Source of the DNA: Brachionus manjavacas
Lineage: Eukaryota; Rotifera; Eurotatoria; Ploima; Brachionidae
Length of the DNA: 64,000 nucleotides
Assembly (NCBI GenBank): GCA_019054805.1
Contig: JAHQIY010000043.1
Location: 185,163 to 249,162, forward strand
Direction: 5' to 3'
Numbering within the stretch: the stretch's first letter is position 1; the number at the start of each line of letters is the position of its first letter. A program made the translations under genes and the position numbers. Shown one piece after another: positions 35,731 to 45,013 of this stretch. The notes under the pieces were generated by a model. The model was not told the origin of the DNA and ran no database searches. It worked only from the letters and a program-made list of their open reading frames with translations.

Positions 35731-36804
35731 ATGCGTCAGTTCACTTCAAAGCAAGATTTCTGTAATTGGTTAAATCAATTTGAGCACCCAAGCCTAGCCC
35801 CTGAATGGGCGTCTACGGCGAACTTTGTTTCAGTTGATGCCAATCAGTTTACTATTGAAATTCCTTTTGCAGCCAATACATTAACTCAGGATTTGTCCGA
35901 TTGGATTGAAGCTTCCCAAAACAAAGGTGAGGTTACTTCATTCTCGTACAATATTGTTGTTGCCCCGAAACCTCTCGAAACCCATGTTACTGCAGCAGTT
36001 AAAGGGGTTAAGAACGTTATTGCGGTGACGTCAGCAAAAGGTGGGGTTGGCAAGTCGACAACATCGGTCAACTTAGCGCTGGCCTTGTCAAAGTCCGGAG
36101 CCAAAGTCGGGCTATTGGACGCTGATATCTATGGTCCTTCAGTGCCACTGATGCTTGGCCAAACCAATGCACAACCTGAAGTTCGCGATAACAAATGGAT
36201 GCAGCCTATAGCGGCCCATGGGATTTTTACTCACTCTATCGGCTACCTTGTATCGAAAGATGAAGCGGCGATTTGGCGCGGACCGATGGCAGCTAAGGCG
36301 CTTGCTCAACTATTGAATGAAACTGAGTGGCCTGAGTTAGATTACCTAGTGATTGATATGCCTCCGGGCACTGGTGATATTCAACTGACGCTGGCTCAGC
36401 AAGTTCCGGTAACCGGAGCGGTCATCGTGACGACTCCTCAAGACTTAGCTTTAGCTGATGCACGTAAAGGTGCGGCAATGTTTAACAAGGTTGATGTGCC
36501 TGTCGTTGGTCTTGTAGAAAACATGAGTTATCACATCTGCAGTCATTGTGGTGAAAAAGAGCATATCTTTGGTGCGGGTGGCGCAGAGAAAATGGCCAGT
36601 GAGTATGGTCTTGACCTTCTGGCTCAAGTTCCACTTCATATTCAGATGCGTGAAGATATCGATAAAGGCATCCCAACGGTTGCTGCGAGACCAGAATCTG
36701 AACATGCTCAGCAGTATCTTGCCTTGGCAGAAGCGGTTAGTTCCAGATTGTATTGGCGAGGGAAAACTAAACCCGACTCGATTATGTTTACCATGGTCGA
36801 ATAA
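35731..36804 (+). CDS. apbC: Iron–sulfur cluster carrier ATPase ApbC/Mrp
   Basis: 357 residues from ATG 35731, which has AGGAGG directly upstream; the frame is open from 35701 but without a ribosome site. A short N-terminal domain precedes a deviant Walker A (SAKGGVGKSTTSVNLALAL) and DADIYGPS. The CxxC that holds the bridging cluster is CSHCGE. It carries and transfers [4Fe-4S] clusters in the cytoplasm. Confidence 0.95.
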   Translation: MRQFTSKQDFCNWLNQFEHPSLAPEWASTANFVSVDANQFTIEIPFAANTLTQDLSDWIEASQNKGEVTSFSYNIVVAPKPLETHVTAAVKGVKNVIAVTSAKGGVGKSTTSVNLALALSKSGAKVGLLDADIYGPSVPLMLGQTNAQPEVRDNKWMQPIAAHGIFTHSIGYLVSKDEAAIWRGPMAAKALAQLLNETEWPELDYLVIDMPPGTGDIQLTLAQQVPVTGAVIVTTPQDLALADARKGAAMFNKVDVPVVGLVENMSYHICSHCGEKEHIFGAGGAEKMASEYGLDLLAQVPLHIQMREDIDKGIPTVAARPESEHAQQYLALAEAVSSRLYWRGKTKPDSIMFTMVE

Positions 36805-36825
36805 ACACCTTTATGCACTGCAATG

Positions 36826-36852
36826 AGAGCGCCTGACGAGCGCTCTTTTTTA
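36826..36852 (+). terminator. Terminator of apbC
   Basis: AGAGCGC / GCGCTCT stem followed by TTTTTT. Confidence 0.88.
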
Positions 36853-36921
36853 TTCTTATTCAGTGTAATCGATTGCGCTGAAATCTTTTATTCCATTTAA
36901 GTAAATCAAGGCAATCGCGAC

Positions 36922-36950
36922 TGGCAACCGATGGCTGAACTCCCTATAAT
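36922..36950 (+). promoter_or_regulatory. Candidate sigma-70 promoter of udk
   Basis: TGGCAA (36922–36927) and a consensus TATAAT (36945–36950) are spaced by 17 bases, giving a leader of about 95 bases before udk. Confidence 0.65.
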
Positions 36951-36973
36951 CAGGCGGTTTATCTAAATTTATA

Positions 36974-37015
36974 CTAATACGCAGGTCTCACTTCGAAGGG
37001 CACTGCTAGTATTAG
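36974..37015 (+). promoter_or_regulatory. Stem-loop in the udk leader
   Basis: CTAATAC-GCAG (36974–36984) pairs with CTGC-TA-GTATTAG (37003–37015), enclosing CTTCGAAGGG. It lies between the promoter and the start codon and could be a leader regulatory structure; no T run follows, so it is not a terminator. Confidence 0.45.
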
Positions 37016-37052
37016 CATATGACACCAATCTAAATCATCGGGTGCAAGAATA

Positions 37053-37694
37053 ATGTCTGATAATAATCAATGCGTCATCGTAGGTATTGCTGGCGCGTCT
37101 GCTTCTGGAAAAAGTTTAATCGCGAGCACTATTTACAATGAACTACGTGAAAAAGTGGGCGATCATCAAATTGGTGTGATTACGGAAGATTGCTACTACA
37201 ACGACCAAGGCCATCTTAGTATGGACGAGCGTGTAAAAACCAACTACGACCACCCAAGCGCACTAGATCATGATTTATTGTGCGAGCATCTAGAGCAGTT
37301 AGTTAAGGGACAAGCGGTAGAAGTACCTGAGTACAGCTACACAGAACACACCCGCACTGACAACACGACGACAATGACACCAAAGAAAGTCATTATTCTT
37401 GAAGGTATTTTGCTGCTTACTGACCCTCGTTTGCGTGACTTGATGCATGCGACGGTATTTATGGACACGCCACTGGATATCTGCCTGCTTCGTCGTGTTA
37501 AGCGTGATGTTGAAGAGCGCGGCCGTACTATGGACTCTGTGCTGAAGCAGTACCAAGAAACGGTTCGTCCTATGTTCATGCAGTTTATCGAGCCTTCAAA
37601 GCAATACGCAGACATTATTGTTCCACGTGGTGGTAAAAACCGCATCGCGATCGATGTGTTAAAAGCTCATATTGCAAAACTTTTGAAAGCTTAA
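37053..37694 (+). CDS. udk: Uridine kinase
   Basis: A 213-residue kinase of pyrimidine salvage (uridine/cytidine to UMP/CMP). The P-loop is [11 protein letters not shown], then [20 protein letters not shown], and IILEGILLL follow in the order expected for Udk. Single gene with its own terminator. Confidence 0.96.
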   Translation: MSDNNQCVIVGIAGASASGKSLIASTIYNELREKVGDHQIGVITEDCYYNDQGHLSMDERVKTNYDHPSALDHDLLCEHLEQLVKGQAVEVPEYSYTEHTRTDNTTTMTPKKVIILEGILLLTDPRLRDLMHATVFMDTPLDICLLRRVKRDVEERGRTMDSVLKQYQETVRPMFMQFIEPSKQYADIIVPRGGKNRIAIDVLKAHIAKLLKA

Positions 37695-37732
37695 CGTTGA
37701 AAAGACGCTTAAGACTTTATTTTTTATGAGAT

Positions 37733-37760
37733 AAGTGGCACTTTTAGTGCCACTTTCTTT
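37733..37760 (+). terminator. Terminator of udk
   Basis: AAGTGGCAC / GTGCCACTT hairpin with a following T-rich stretch. Confidence 0.82.
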
Positions 37761-37844
37761 TTATGGTCACCATAAATATTTACCTGATCATTTATACTTG
37801 GAGCTAACCCTTAGCAGAAGAGGCGTGCTCACCAGGCAAGGATA

Positions 37845-40001
37845 ATGCTGATGAAGAAACTGTTCCTAATCATAGCAATCCCAGTGGTTGTTATTCTCGG
37901 TGCTCTAATTGCACTGGTCACTTTAGTTAACCCAAACCAATTTAAACCACTTATTGTTGAACAAGCGAAAACCCATACTGGTCTTGACCTTGTTATCGAC
38001 GGTGATATCAGTTGGCAATTTTTCCCATCGATTGGTTTCGAGCTAGGTCAAACCGAGCTTCGTAACCCGAAAGGCTTTGAACAATTGAATATGTTCAAGG
38101 TGGATACTGTCGGTGTGGATGTATCCGTGATGCCACTGTTCAGTCAACAACTTGAAATCGGCAACATTACGCTAGATGGCGCGGCTTTCTCGTTAGAAAC
38201 CTTATCGGATGGTCGCAAGAACATTGATGCGCTAACTCGAGCGCAAGCGGCTCAAGCTGAGACGACGGCGGCACCTGCGACTTCAGAAAGCAGTTCGCAG
38301 CCTGCAACAGAAGAAGCGCCTCAAAGTAGTGGTGGCGCTTCTGCTTGGACAATCAATTTGGCCGGAGTTACAGTCTCTAATGCGTCGGTCGAAATACAAG
38401 ATAAGCAAGCGGGTTCATTTACTAAGCTATATGACGTTTCATTGAATCTGTCTCAATTTGCAGTTGATACTTGGACTAAAGCGGATTTCGCTGCCAAAGG
38501 TGAAGCGAATCAGCAGAAATTTACTGCCAAAGGTGATGCTGAGTTTAAGCTAGCAAAGGGCTTTAAAGAGTACGCGCTACGCAACATTAATCTTGATGCG
38601 ACATTCAGCGATCCTGCAACTAAAATCGATAGCGCTAAGATTGGGCTAGAAACGTTTGAGTTTGATAAAGCCAATGCGCTCAGTTATGCCGTTGTGGGTA
38701 ATGCGGCTGGTCTGGATATCGATATGAAGGGATCGGCTTCATTGCAAGTTGATCAAGCGATCAGCAAAGTACTGATGAACCAAATGGTACTAGATACCAC
38801 GTTCAAAGGAGACTCACTACCTCAGTCACCTATGAAGGTAGATATGGCATCTGACTTGACGTTTGACCTGACTAAGAACCACCTAAGCTTTGTGCTAGAA
38901 AAGCTGACCGCGAATGCATTGGCGTTTGATGGTAAAGCTGATGTGACGCTAGGTGATATTCCTAAAGTTCGATTTGCTTTGCATAGCCCGAATATCGATT
39001 TGGACGAGTTTTTAGGATTGGGCAAAGCGGCTCCGGCACAAGCGCCATCTGACACAGATCCAGCTTCAGAAGCACCGCAGCAAAAGCCTGCACAAACTTC
39101 GCCACAGAAACCTGCTCAAGAAGTGGAACCTGACCTCTCTGCGCTGAAAACGTTGGATGTGAAAGGCGAGATCACCATCGACAAGTTCAAAGCTAACAAC
39201 GCCAAAATGCAGAACGTAAAGGCGAGTTTCTCAGTTAACCGAGGTGTGGCAGAACTGACGTCATTTACATCAAACCTGTACCAAGGCTCTATCAGCGCTA
39301 CGGCTCGTTTAGATGCGCGTAAGTCACCAGCAAGCTACACCGCGAAAAAACGCATCAAAGGTGTAAAAGTACAGCCTCTGCTGACCGATGTAGCAAACAA
39401 CGATATGTTGGAAGGTACGGGCAATATTGATGTCGACGTTAAAGGTAGCAGCTTAACGCCAACAGGCATTAAGAAGAATCTAGTCGGGACAATCGTCATT
39501 AACTTTGAAGATGGCGCAGTGAACGGCATTAACGTGGCTCAGTTAATTCGTGAGAATTACGCCAAGATTAAAGGTGAGAAGCTAGAAGGTGGCGATGAAG
39601 TCCAGAAAACGGACTTTAGTGCAATGAAAGCAACCTTGAAGCTGAACAAAGGCAATGTGTCTACTAATAATCTTCATATGCAGTCACCACTATTACGCAT
39701 CCGTGGTAACGGCAGTGCCAATTACCTCAACGAAACGGTCGATTTCACGGTCAGCACCTCTATCGTTGGTTCACTGAAAGGTCAAGGTGGCAAGGACATT
39801 GATGAACTGAAAGATGTGACAATTCCAATCAATATCTCGGGTTCTTGGGCACAACCTAAGTTCAAACTCATCTTTGACGATGTACTTAAGCAAAAAGCCG
39901 AGAAAGAGATCGATCGAGGGTTGAAGAAGCTTGATGAAAAAATAAAAGATGAAAAGACCAAAGAAGCGGTTAATAGCTTAATCAAGGGTCTGTTTAACTA
40001 A
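37845..40001 (+). CDS. AsmA family protein
   Basis: A 718-residue envelope protein with one N-terminal membrane helix (KKLFLIIAIPVVVILGALIALVTLV) and the AsmA opening NPNQFKPLIVEQAKTHTGLDLVIDGDISWQFFPSIGFELGQTELRNPKGF. The remainder is beta-rich periplasmic repeats, with two low-complexity linkers (AQAETTAAPATSESSSQPATEEAPQSS; AQAPSDTDPASEAPQQKPAQTSPQKPAQE). AsmA-like proteins form long beta-grooves linked to phospholipid transport to the outer membrane. The start may instead be the second ATG at 37851 (two residues shorter). Confidence 0.92.
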   Translation: MLMKKLFLIIAIPVVVILGALIALVTLVNPNQFKPLIVEQAKTHTGLDLVIDGDISWQFFPSIGFELGQTELRNPKGFEQLNMFKVDTVGVDVSVMPLFSQQLEIGNITLDGAAFSLETLSDGRKNIDALTRAQAAQAETTAAPATSESSSQPATEEAPQSSGGASAWTINLAGVTVSNASVEIQDKQAGSFTKLYDVSLNLSQFAVDTWTKADFAAKGEANQQKFTAKGDAEFKLAKGFKEYALRNINLDATFSDPATKIDSAKIGLETFEFDKANALSYAVVGNAAGLDIDMKGSASLQVDQAISKVLMNQMVLDTTFKGDSLPQSPMKVDMASDLTFDLTKNHLSFVLEKLTANALAFDGKADVTLGDIPKVRFALHSPNIDLDEFLGLGKAAPAQAPSDTDPASEAPQQKPAQTSPQKPAQEVEPDLSALKTLDVKGEITIDKFKANNAKMQNVKASFSVNRGVAELTSFTSNLYQGSISATARLDARKSPASYTAKKRIKGVKVQPLLTDVANNDMLEGTGNIDVDVKGSSLTPTGIKKNLVGTIVINFEDGAVNGINVAQLIRENYAKIKGEKLEGGDEVQKTDFSAMKATLKLNKGNVSTNNLHMQSPLLRIRGNGSANYLNETVDFTVSTSIVGSLKGQGGKDIDELKDVTIPINISGSWAQPKFKLIFDDVLKQKAEKEIDRGLKKLDEKIKDEKTKEAVNSLIKGLFN

Positions 40002-40023
40002 ACGTCTTTCCAATGACAACTTT

Positions 40024-40051
40024 AAACGCGCCATTTATGGCGCGTTTTTTT
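40024..40051 (+). terminator. Terminator of the AsmA-family gene
   Basis: AAACGCGCCAT / ATGGCGCGTTT hairpin followed by a T run. Confidence 0.92.
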
Positions 40052-40157
40052 AACTCTCTTTTTCCTCTGTCAGTCTCACTTGGACAAACTTACGACACAT
40101 TCATACAGTCAATGATTTTCGCCGTTGATAAGGTGTACTTTCAATAGAGGAGGGAGC

Positions 40158-40949
40158 ATGAAAGCATTAATATATTCATCACTAGTGATGACAGCAGCGT
40201 TGACGTCTACCGCATCGGCTGGCGAGTTTGATACCACATCTGAGCATGTTGATGGGTGTCCAGCAGCCTTTTTTACTCATAAAGCGATCGTGTTTGATGC
40301 AGTCACTCTATGTGCTACGCGAAAAGTTAATTCACAGAAGCTCGTTTATGCAGCAAATGTTGCAGCGCAGTGGCTAGATAATGATCAGGATGGGGTTATT
40401 GATGAGCCTGCTCTACTGGATCACCTGCGCCGAAATCAAGCAGTTTTGGTTATGAGCAAAAGCGGATTTAGTGAAGAGGCGTTCGATGCAATGGATATTG
40501 ATGGGCGCGTGGGGCAAGACCTCTCAGCTGATGAGACCAATCCAAGCGATCGCCGTGATGCCTCGCAAGAAGAGATCCATCATCTAGTCGTCAATGCAGG
40601 CTGGCAACCTTTGTATCCAAAACTGTTTAGCGATCAAAAGCGAACCAATAGTGCGCTCTACAAACAGTGGAAAATTGCCGATGAGCACGACTACTATCAG
40701 TATGATGATCCTACGTGTGATAGTGCATGTAAAATGGTCGAGTTTTTCTACCTAAGTACGGCAAGCTACTTGGGTTCAAAAGCCGATCTGTATTCCGATG
40801 AAATGAGCCTCAAGACAAGAGCAGAGCTCACAGAGAAGTTACCTGGGGTGGTGGCACTAATGGAATCTAAGGATTATCACTATCCGACGCATAAGTGGCC
40901 GGATGGAAACTATCCTCATAAACAAAACATCAAAATTATTGGTCAGTAG
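40158..40949 (+). CDS. Exported protein with an EF-hand-like loop, unknown function
   Basis: 263 residues from ATG 40158, where GAGGGAGC gives a ribosome site; the frame is open from 40125. A signal peptide (ALIYSSLVMTAALTSTASA) is followed by a segment with a canonical 12-residue EF-hand loop, DNDQDGVIDEPA, and another acidic stretch, DIDGRVGQDLSADE. Four cysteines could form disulfides (VDGCPAAFF, VTLCATRKV, DPTCDSACK). I infer a periplasmic Ca2+-binding protein; I do not recognise the family. Single gene between two convergent neighbours. Confidence 0.7.
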   Translation: MKALIYSSLVMTAALTSTASAGEFDTTSEHVDGCPAAFFTHKAIVFDAVTLCATRKVNSQKLVYAANVAAQWLDNDQDGVIDEPALLDHLRRNQAVLVMSKSGFSEEAFDAMDIDGRVGQDLSADETNPSDRRDASQEEIHHLVVNAGWQPLYPKLFSDQKRTNSALYKQWKIADEHDYYQYDDPTCDSACKMVEFFYLSTASYLGSKADLYSDEMSLKTRAELTEKLPGVVALMESKDYHYPTHKWPDGNYPHKQNIKIIGQ

Positions 40950-40997
40950 TATCGGTGTAGCCACTAGAACAGTAAGCCTCTAGTGGCTAAAACTGGA

Positions 40998-41603
40998 TTA
41001 CCAATCAACACCTTTGAGAGCTTTCACACCCGACTCAAAAGCGTGCTTGACGTTACGAACTTCGGAGACAGTGTCAGCCAACTCGGTCAAGGTGCGATGA
41101 GCGCCGCGACCCGTGATGATGACTGATTGCATTTTAGGACGGTTGTTTAGCGCTTCGACCAGTTCATCTAATTCGATGTATCCATAGTTGACCATATAGG
41201 TCATCTCATCAAACAGTACGACATCAATCGATTCGTCTTGCAGCATACGTTTACACTCTTGCCACACTTTTTGCGCCGCTTCGGTATCTTGTGCTTTACT
41301 TTGGGTTTCCCAAGTAAAGCCAGTTCCCATGACTTGGAACTCAACCCCAAGTTTCTCCAGCAGATTACGTTCACCGTTGTCCCAGGTGCCTTTAATAAAT
41401 TGAGCCACCGAACATTTCAAACCATGTCCAACAGCGCGTGCAACCGTGCCAAAGCCAGAAGTAGATTTGCCTTTACCGTTACCAGTGATTACTAGGAATA
41501 GGCCCTTCTCTTCTTGCGCAGCGGCAATTCGAGCATCGACTTGCTCTTTCACTTTTTGTTGTCGCTCTTTGTGACGCACTTCTTTGTTGGTTTCAGAGGT
41601 CAT
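40998..41603 (-). CDS. cobO: Cob(I)alamin adenosyltransferase (CobO/BtuR type)
   Basis: 201 residues from ATG 41603, preceded by AAGGA at seven bases; the longer frame to 41624 is less likely. The P-loop is ITGNGKGKSTSGFGTVARAVGHG, followed by AQFIKGTWDNGERNLL, and the metal/cobalamin region VVLFDEMTYMVNYGYI. It adenosylates corrinoids to make coenzyme B12, in salvage or synthesis. Confidence 0.95.
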   Translation of the reverse strand: MTSETNKEVRHKERQQKVKEQVDARIAAAQEEKGLFLVITGNGKGKSTSGFGTVARAVGHGLKCSVAQFIKGTWDNGERNLLEKLGVEFQVMGTGFTWETQSKAQDTEAAQKVWQECKRMLQDESIDVVLFDEMTYMVNYGYIELDELVEALNNRPKMQSVIITGRGAHRTLTELADTVSEVRNVKHAFESGVKALKGVDW

Positions 41604-41714
41604 GGTAAATCCTTTTTTATTCAATAAATCTGTGCCTATGATAGCTCAATCAAAGTAGTGCAAAAACCTATGATTTTCATGGGAAAGCACCTGTAAATAG
41701 AGAGTGAATAGGAA

Positions 41715-42164
41715 ATGAAGAAGCTATTGGTTGTGTGTATGGGAAATATTTGTCGCTCTCCCACTGGTGAGGCAATCCTTAGAGCTAAATCTCAGCAACT
41801 CGGTATACCCGTTGAAGTGGACTCGGCTGGTACTATTGGCTACCACCAAGGAAACCCACCAGATTCAAGAGCTAAAGCGGCGGGGGAGTGCAGAGGATAC
41901 TCGTTTAAAGGGATTCGTTCGCGGAAAGTTGTTAGTGGAGACTTCGAAGATTTTGATTTGATTTTGGCAGCAGATAGAGACAACTTTGCCGATTTAATTC
42001 AACAATGTCCTAAGCATTTACAGCACAAAGTTAAACTGTTTCTAGACTATTCCAACTCTGAATATGGCGAGATCCCCGACCCATATTATGGCGGGGATGC
42101 CGGATTTGAACTGGTATTGGATCTTATAGAAGAAGCTTCAGAGAATGTGCTGAAGTCCCTTTGA
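41715..42164 (+). CDS. Low-molecular-weight protein tyrosine phosphatase
   Basis: A 149-residue phosphatase. The catalytic P-loop is CMGNICRS (nucleophile C8, CX5R), and the general-acid Asp is in IPDPYYGG. Sequence is of the eukaryotic-like LMW-PTP type (VDSAGTIGYHQGNPPDSRA). No tyrosine kinase or capsule genes are beside it, so the substrate is open. Confidence 0.92.
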   Translation: MKKLLVVCMGNICRSPTGEAILRAKSQQLGIPVEVDSAGTIGYHQGNPPDSRAKAAGECRGYSFKGIRSRKVVSGDFEDFDLILAADRDNFADLIQQCPKHLQHKVKLFLDYSNSEYGEIPDPYYGGDAGFELVLDLIEEASENVLKSL

Positions 42165-42189
42165 ATGGGTAAGTAGAATGGCGGAGGAC

Positions 42190-42852
42190 TTATGCCGCCA
42201 TGACTCTGCCACTAAAGTAATCATTAGATACAATATATTCTGTATTACGAATCAACTCATCCTGTACTTCTGCCCAGTGCGATTTATCGTGTTCAATCGC
42301 AGGGACAACGCCTCCAACGCGAATGTTGAAAGGGGTGAGCTCTTTAGCCCAACTTTGGGTAAACCCTGCCACCATCGACGTCGCATTGTCAAAGCCTGAC
42401 ATATCCTGATAGTCAGGATGAGAAATCACATTAACAATCACACCGTTTTTCTGTTCTTCACGCATTCTTTCAGCGGTTGCTTGACCAAAGCTAAATAGTG
42501 TCGCAGCCATCAAAGAGAGCCTTTGGGTAAACAGGTCACTGCCTTGGTGATCAAAAATATTCGGCATCGCTTCCGCTGTGAGCGTATTGATCAAAACGTC
42601 GGGGGACCGCTTGACCGTTTGATCCATGAATGTGAATAAGTATTGGATAGAACTGAGTGAGTGATCATCTATAGGGCATTGATAGACGCTGTCTGATATC
42701 TCTTGGCACAGTTGATAGGTTTGCGCGAGTTGAGGTGTTTTTCTGTCACACAAAACCAGCGTCGCACCAAGCGAGGCAAAGTGATAAGCGAGAGTACTTC
42801 CGATCTGAGAACCGGCTGATGTCACTAAAATTACAGCATTTTTTATATCCAT
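42190..42852 (-). CDS. SDR-fold protein lacking catalytic residues
   Basis: 220 residues from ATG 42852 (GGGGGTAAG nearby); the frame is open to 42939. It has the Rossmann glycine loop VTSAGSQIGSTLAYHFA and the SDR C-terminal pattern AKELTPFNIRVGGVVPA. Where SDR enzymes have YxxxK it reads FDNAT, so both Tyr and Lys are missing, and the NNAG motif reads NTLT. Classical dehydrogenase activity is unlikely; a regulatory or scaffold role is inferred. The converging gene codes for a tyrosine phosphatase. Confidence 0.75.
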   Translation of the reverse strand: MDIKNAVILVTSAGSQIGSTLAYHFASLGATLVLCDRKTPQLAQTYQLCQEISDSVYQCPIDDHSLSSIQYLFTFMDQTVKRSPDVLINTLTAEAMPNIFDHQGSDLFTQRLSLMAATLFSFGQATAERMREEQKNGVIVNVISHPDYQDMSGFDNATSMVAGFTQSWAKELTPFNIRVGGVVPAIEHDKSHWAEVQDELIRNTEYIVSNDYFSGRVMAA

Positions 42853-43056
42853 TGGCTTACCCCCATAAGCAATGCATGCTCTAAAAGATGTCCACATAGC
42901 ATGGTAGATTAGCTGTGTTTTAGTTGTGAATAACGTCAAATAACTCTTCGCTCAGTATGACAATGTTCGATTATTTGGCGCTATTCACATTATGCAGGCC
43001 TATTGTTAAGCAAGTCCGAAAAATGAGACACGAAAAGTGTGATCAAAAACGATCCT

Positions 43057-43560
43057 TTAAGCTTGGGTTTGGATCTGGAAGGTGCGCTGAGCTTTTATTA
43101 GCTGATTATAAAGATCGATTGGCATTAGCTCTTTTGGCTCTTTCTCTCCCATTGCACGACGTTGGTGTCCAGATAGATTGTGATACACCTCTTCGGGAAG
43201 ATTATGTGTGTCTTCTGGTAGGTAAGTTAACGCGTCAGGGTTTAAATAGTGGCTCAGCTTGGTACTAGCGAGTCCGGAACGGTGAAATAGGGAAGCTTGC
43301 GTCGCCGATACTTGGTAAGAGTCTTGATCAGAGCGAAGCTGTTGCGGCGCTTGCAACTCAAACTTTTTACGCAGTGCTTGTTCGCTCGTATCTATCTCAT
43401 CGACCTTTTCAAGCGGGGTATTGTCGCGAACATCGTCAGAAAACATCGACAAAATTAGCGCGAAGTCAGCTCGGCGTCCTTCATGTACGGCATGGTTAAT
43501 ACCCGTGCCAAACTGAAGCTCGCTGATAATGGCTGCTTTGTCTAAAGTGTGAATTTGCAT
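43057..43560 (-). CDS. VC2046/SO_2500 family protein
   Basis: A 167-residue soluble protein of unknown function, recognised as the conserved family that sits next to sodB in Vibrio and Shewanella (MQIHTLDKAAIISELQFGTGINHAVHEGRRADFALILSMFSDDVRD). It is largely helical and acidic with no known motif. It lies downstream of sodB on the same strand beyond a terminator. The neighbouring 42957–43056 and 43561–43692 stretches hold no other gene. Confidence 0.8.
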   Translation of the reverse strand: MQIHTLDKAAIISELQFGTGINHAVHEGRRADFALILSMFSDDVRDNTPLEKVDEIDTSEQALRKKFELQAPQQLRSDQDSYQVSATQASLFHRSGLASTKLSHYLNPDALTYLPEDTHNLPEEVYHNLSGHQRRAMGEKEPKELMPIDLYNQLIKAQRTFQIQTQA

Positions 43561-43631
43561 GATGTTCCTCGTTCGTTGCTTTTATAGCGACTTAGTACTG
43601 AGAAACTTTAGGGAAATCATAGCTTGAAACG

Positions 43632-43659
43632 AAAAAAAGCCAGCAAAGTGCTGGCTTTT
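43632..43659 (-). terminator. Terminator of sodB
   Basis: AAAAGCCAGCA / TGCTGGCTTTT stem with a three-base loop and seven A on the plus strand upstream, i.e. a T run for sodB. Confidence 0.92.
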
Positions 43660-43692
43660 AAAATGACTAAATTTAAATCCTAGGGAGGAGGA

Positions 43693-44277
43693 TTATTTTG
43701 CTAGGTTTTCTGCAACGAAGTCCCAGTTAACTAGTGCCCAGAATGCATTCATGTAGTCTGGACGAACGTTACGGAAATCGATGTAGTAAGCGTGTTCCCA
43801 TAGGTCAACAGTAAGAAGTGGAGTTGTACCTTCTTCTGTTAGAGGCGTTGCTGCGTTAGACGTGTTAACGATCTCTAGAGAACCGTCTGCTTTCTTAACA
43901 AGCCAAGTCCAAGACGAACCGAAGTTGTTGATCGCAGAGTCTGTGAATTTCGCTTTGAACTCTTCGAAAGAACCGAATGCAGCGTTGATAGCGTCAGCGA
44001 CTGCACCTGTTGGCTCGCCACCTGCGTTTGGCGCTAGACAGTGCCAGTAAAACGTGTGGTTCCAGATTTGTGCAGCGTTGTTGAATACACCACCAGTAGA
44101 AGTCTTGATGATTTCTTCTAGAGATTTGCCTTCAAACTCAGTGCCAGGAATAAGACCGTTTAGCTTAACAACGTAAGTGTTGTGGTGCTTACCGTGGTGG
44201 AAATCTAGAGTTTCAGCTGAGATATGTGGTTCTAGTGCGTCTTTCGCGTAAGGAAGAGCTGGTAGTTCAAATGCCAT
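43693..44277 (-). CDS. sodB: Iron superoxide dismutase
   Basis: 194 residues from ATG 44277 (GGAGA eight bases ahead; the frame is open to 44292). Metal ligands are H27 (LDFHHGK), H74 (IWNHTFYWH) and the Asp/His pair in [11 protein letters not shown]. Gln70 in [11 protein letters not shown] is the glutamine position typical of the iron enzyme. Cytoplasmic, converts superoxide to H2O2 and O2. Divergent from grxD, as in V. cholerae. Confidence 0.97.
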   Translation of the reverse strand: MAFELPALPYAKDALEPHISAETLDFHHGKHHNTYVVKLNGLIPGTEFEGKSLEEIIKTSTGGVFNNAAQIWNHTFYWHCLAPNAGGEPTGAVADAINAAFGSFEEFKAKFTDSAINNFGSSWTWLVKKADGSLEIVNTSNAATPLTEEGTTPLLTVDLWEHAYYIDFRNVRPDYMNAFWALVNWDFVAENLAK

Positions 44278-44496
44278 TGCTCGATTCTCCATTTATATGA
44301 AAGGGTTGCCCCTCTCGATTGCTTCCAGTGTTATTTATAATTCATGGCTCGCTAGCGCCAACCATGGTCATTTTGCTGACTTGCGCTCTAGTTTAGCAAG
44401 TTTTTACTTTATTAAAAGCTCAGGCTGTAAATTTCTATATGAAAATTCTTTATTAGATAATGACAGTTGATCTCAAAAAAGCACGAAGTCGACTAT

Positions 44497-44524
44497 AGCC
44501 TTACTAATATTAGGCTTTTTATTC
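44497..44524 (+). terminator. Weak terminator-like hairpin in the sodB–grxD divergent gap
   Basis: AGCCT / AGGCT stem with a ten-base loop followed by TTTTTATT. It precedes grxD rather than following a known gene, so it could end a short leader or small RNA. The rest of this 304-bp gap shows promoter-like AT-rich sequence only. Confidence 0.4.
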
Positions 44525-44581
44525 TGTGCTAATGGTTTAGAATGTGCAGAATATTTGCCGTAACTCCATTAAGAGGAAGCA

Positions 44582-44917
44582 ATGGAAACTATCGATAAAA
44601 TCAAACAGCAGATCGCAGAAAACTCGATCCTTCTTTACATGAAAGGTTCGCCAAAACTACCTAGCTGCGGTTTCTCTTCTCAAGCAGCTCAAGCCCTTAT
44701 GGCTTGTGGTGAAAAATTCGCTTACGTAGATATTCTTCAAAACCCTGATATCCGTGCAGAGCTACCAGCGTACGCACAGTGGCCAACTTTCCCTCAACTA
44801 TGGGTTGAAGGTGAGCTGATCGGTGGTTGTGACATTATCATCGAAATGTTCCAAAAAGGTGAACTGCAGCCTCTAGTTAAAGAAGCAGCAGAGCGCGCAG
44901 GAACAAGCGAAGAGTAA
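44582..44917 (+). CDS. grxD: Monothiol glutaredoxin Grx4
   Basis: A 111-residue CGFS-type glutaredoxin (KGSPKLPSCGFSSQAAQAL) with the glutathione-binding motifs WPTFPQLWVEGELIGGCDI. Such proteins carry [2Fe-2S] clusters, often with BolA partners. Ribosome site AAGAGGAAG precedes the ATG. Single gene with a strong terminator. Confidence 0.96.
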   Translation: METIDKIKQQIAENSILLYMKGSPKLPSCGFSSQAAQALMACGEKFAYVDILQNPDIRAELPAYAQWPTFPQLWVEGELIGGCDIIIEMFQKGELQPLVKEAAERAGTSEE

Positions 44918-44966
44918 TCTTTCTTCATCAGAAGTACTGTTTAAATTTACAGTTTTTCTTGATTTC

Positions 44967-44999
44967 TAAGGGCCACATTCGATAATGTGGCCCTTATTG
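44967..44999 (+). terminator. Terminator of grxD
   Basis: TAAGGGCCACATT / AATGTGGCCCTTA stem with a four-base loop. Confidence 0.85.
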
Positions 45000-45013
45000 T
45001 ATCTGTCTGACTC

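Noticed and set aside
42957..43268. 103-codon plus-strand ORF
   Set aside because: It lies mostly opposite the VC2046-family gene and has no recognisable feature.
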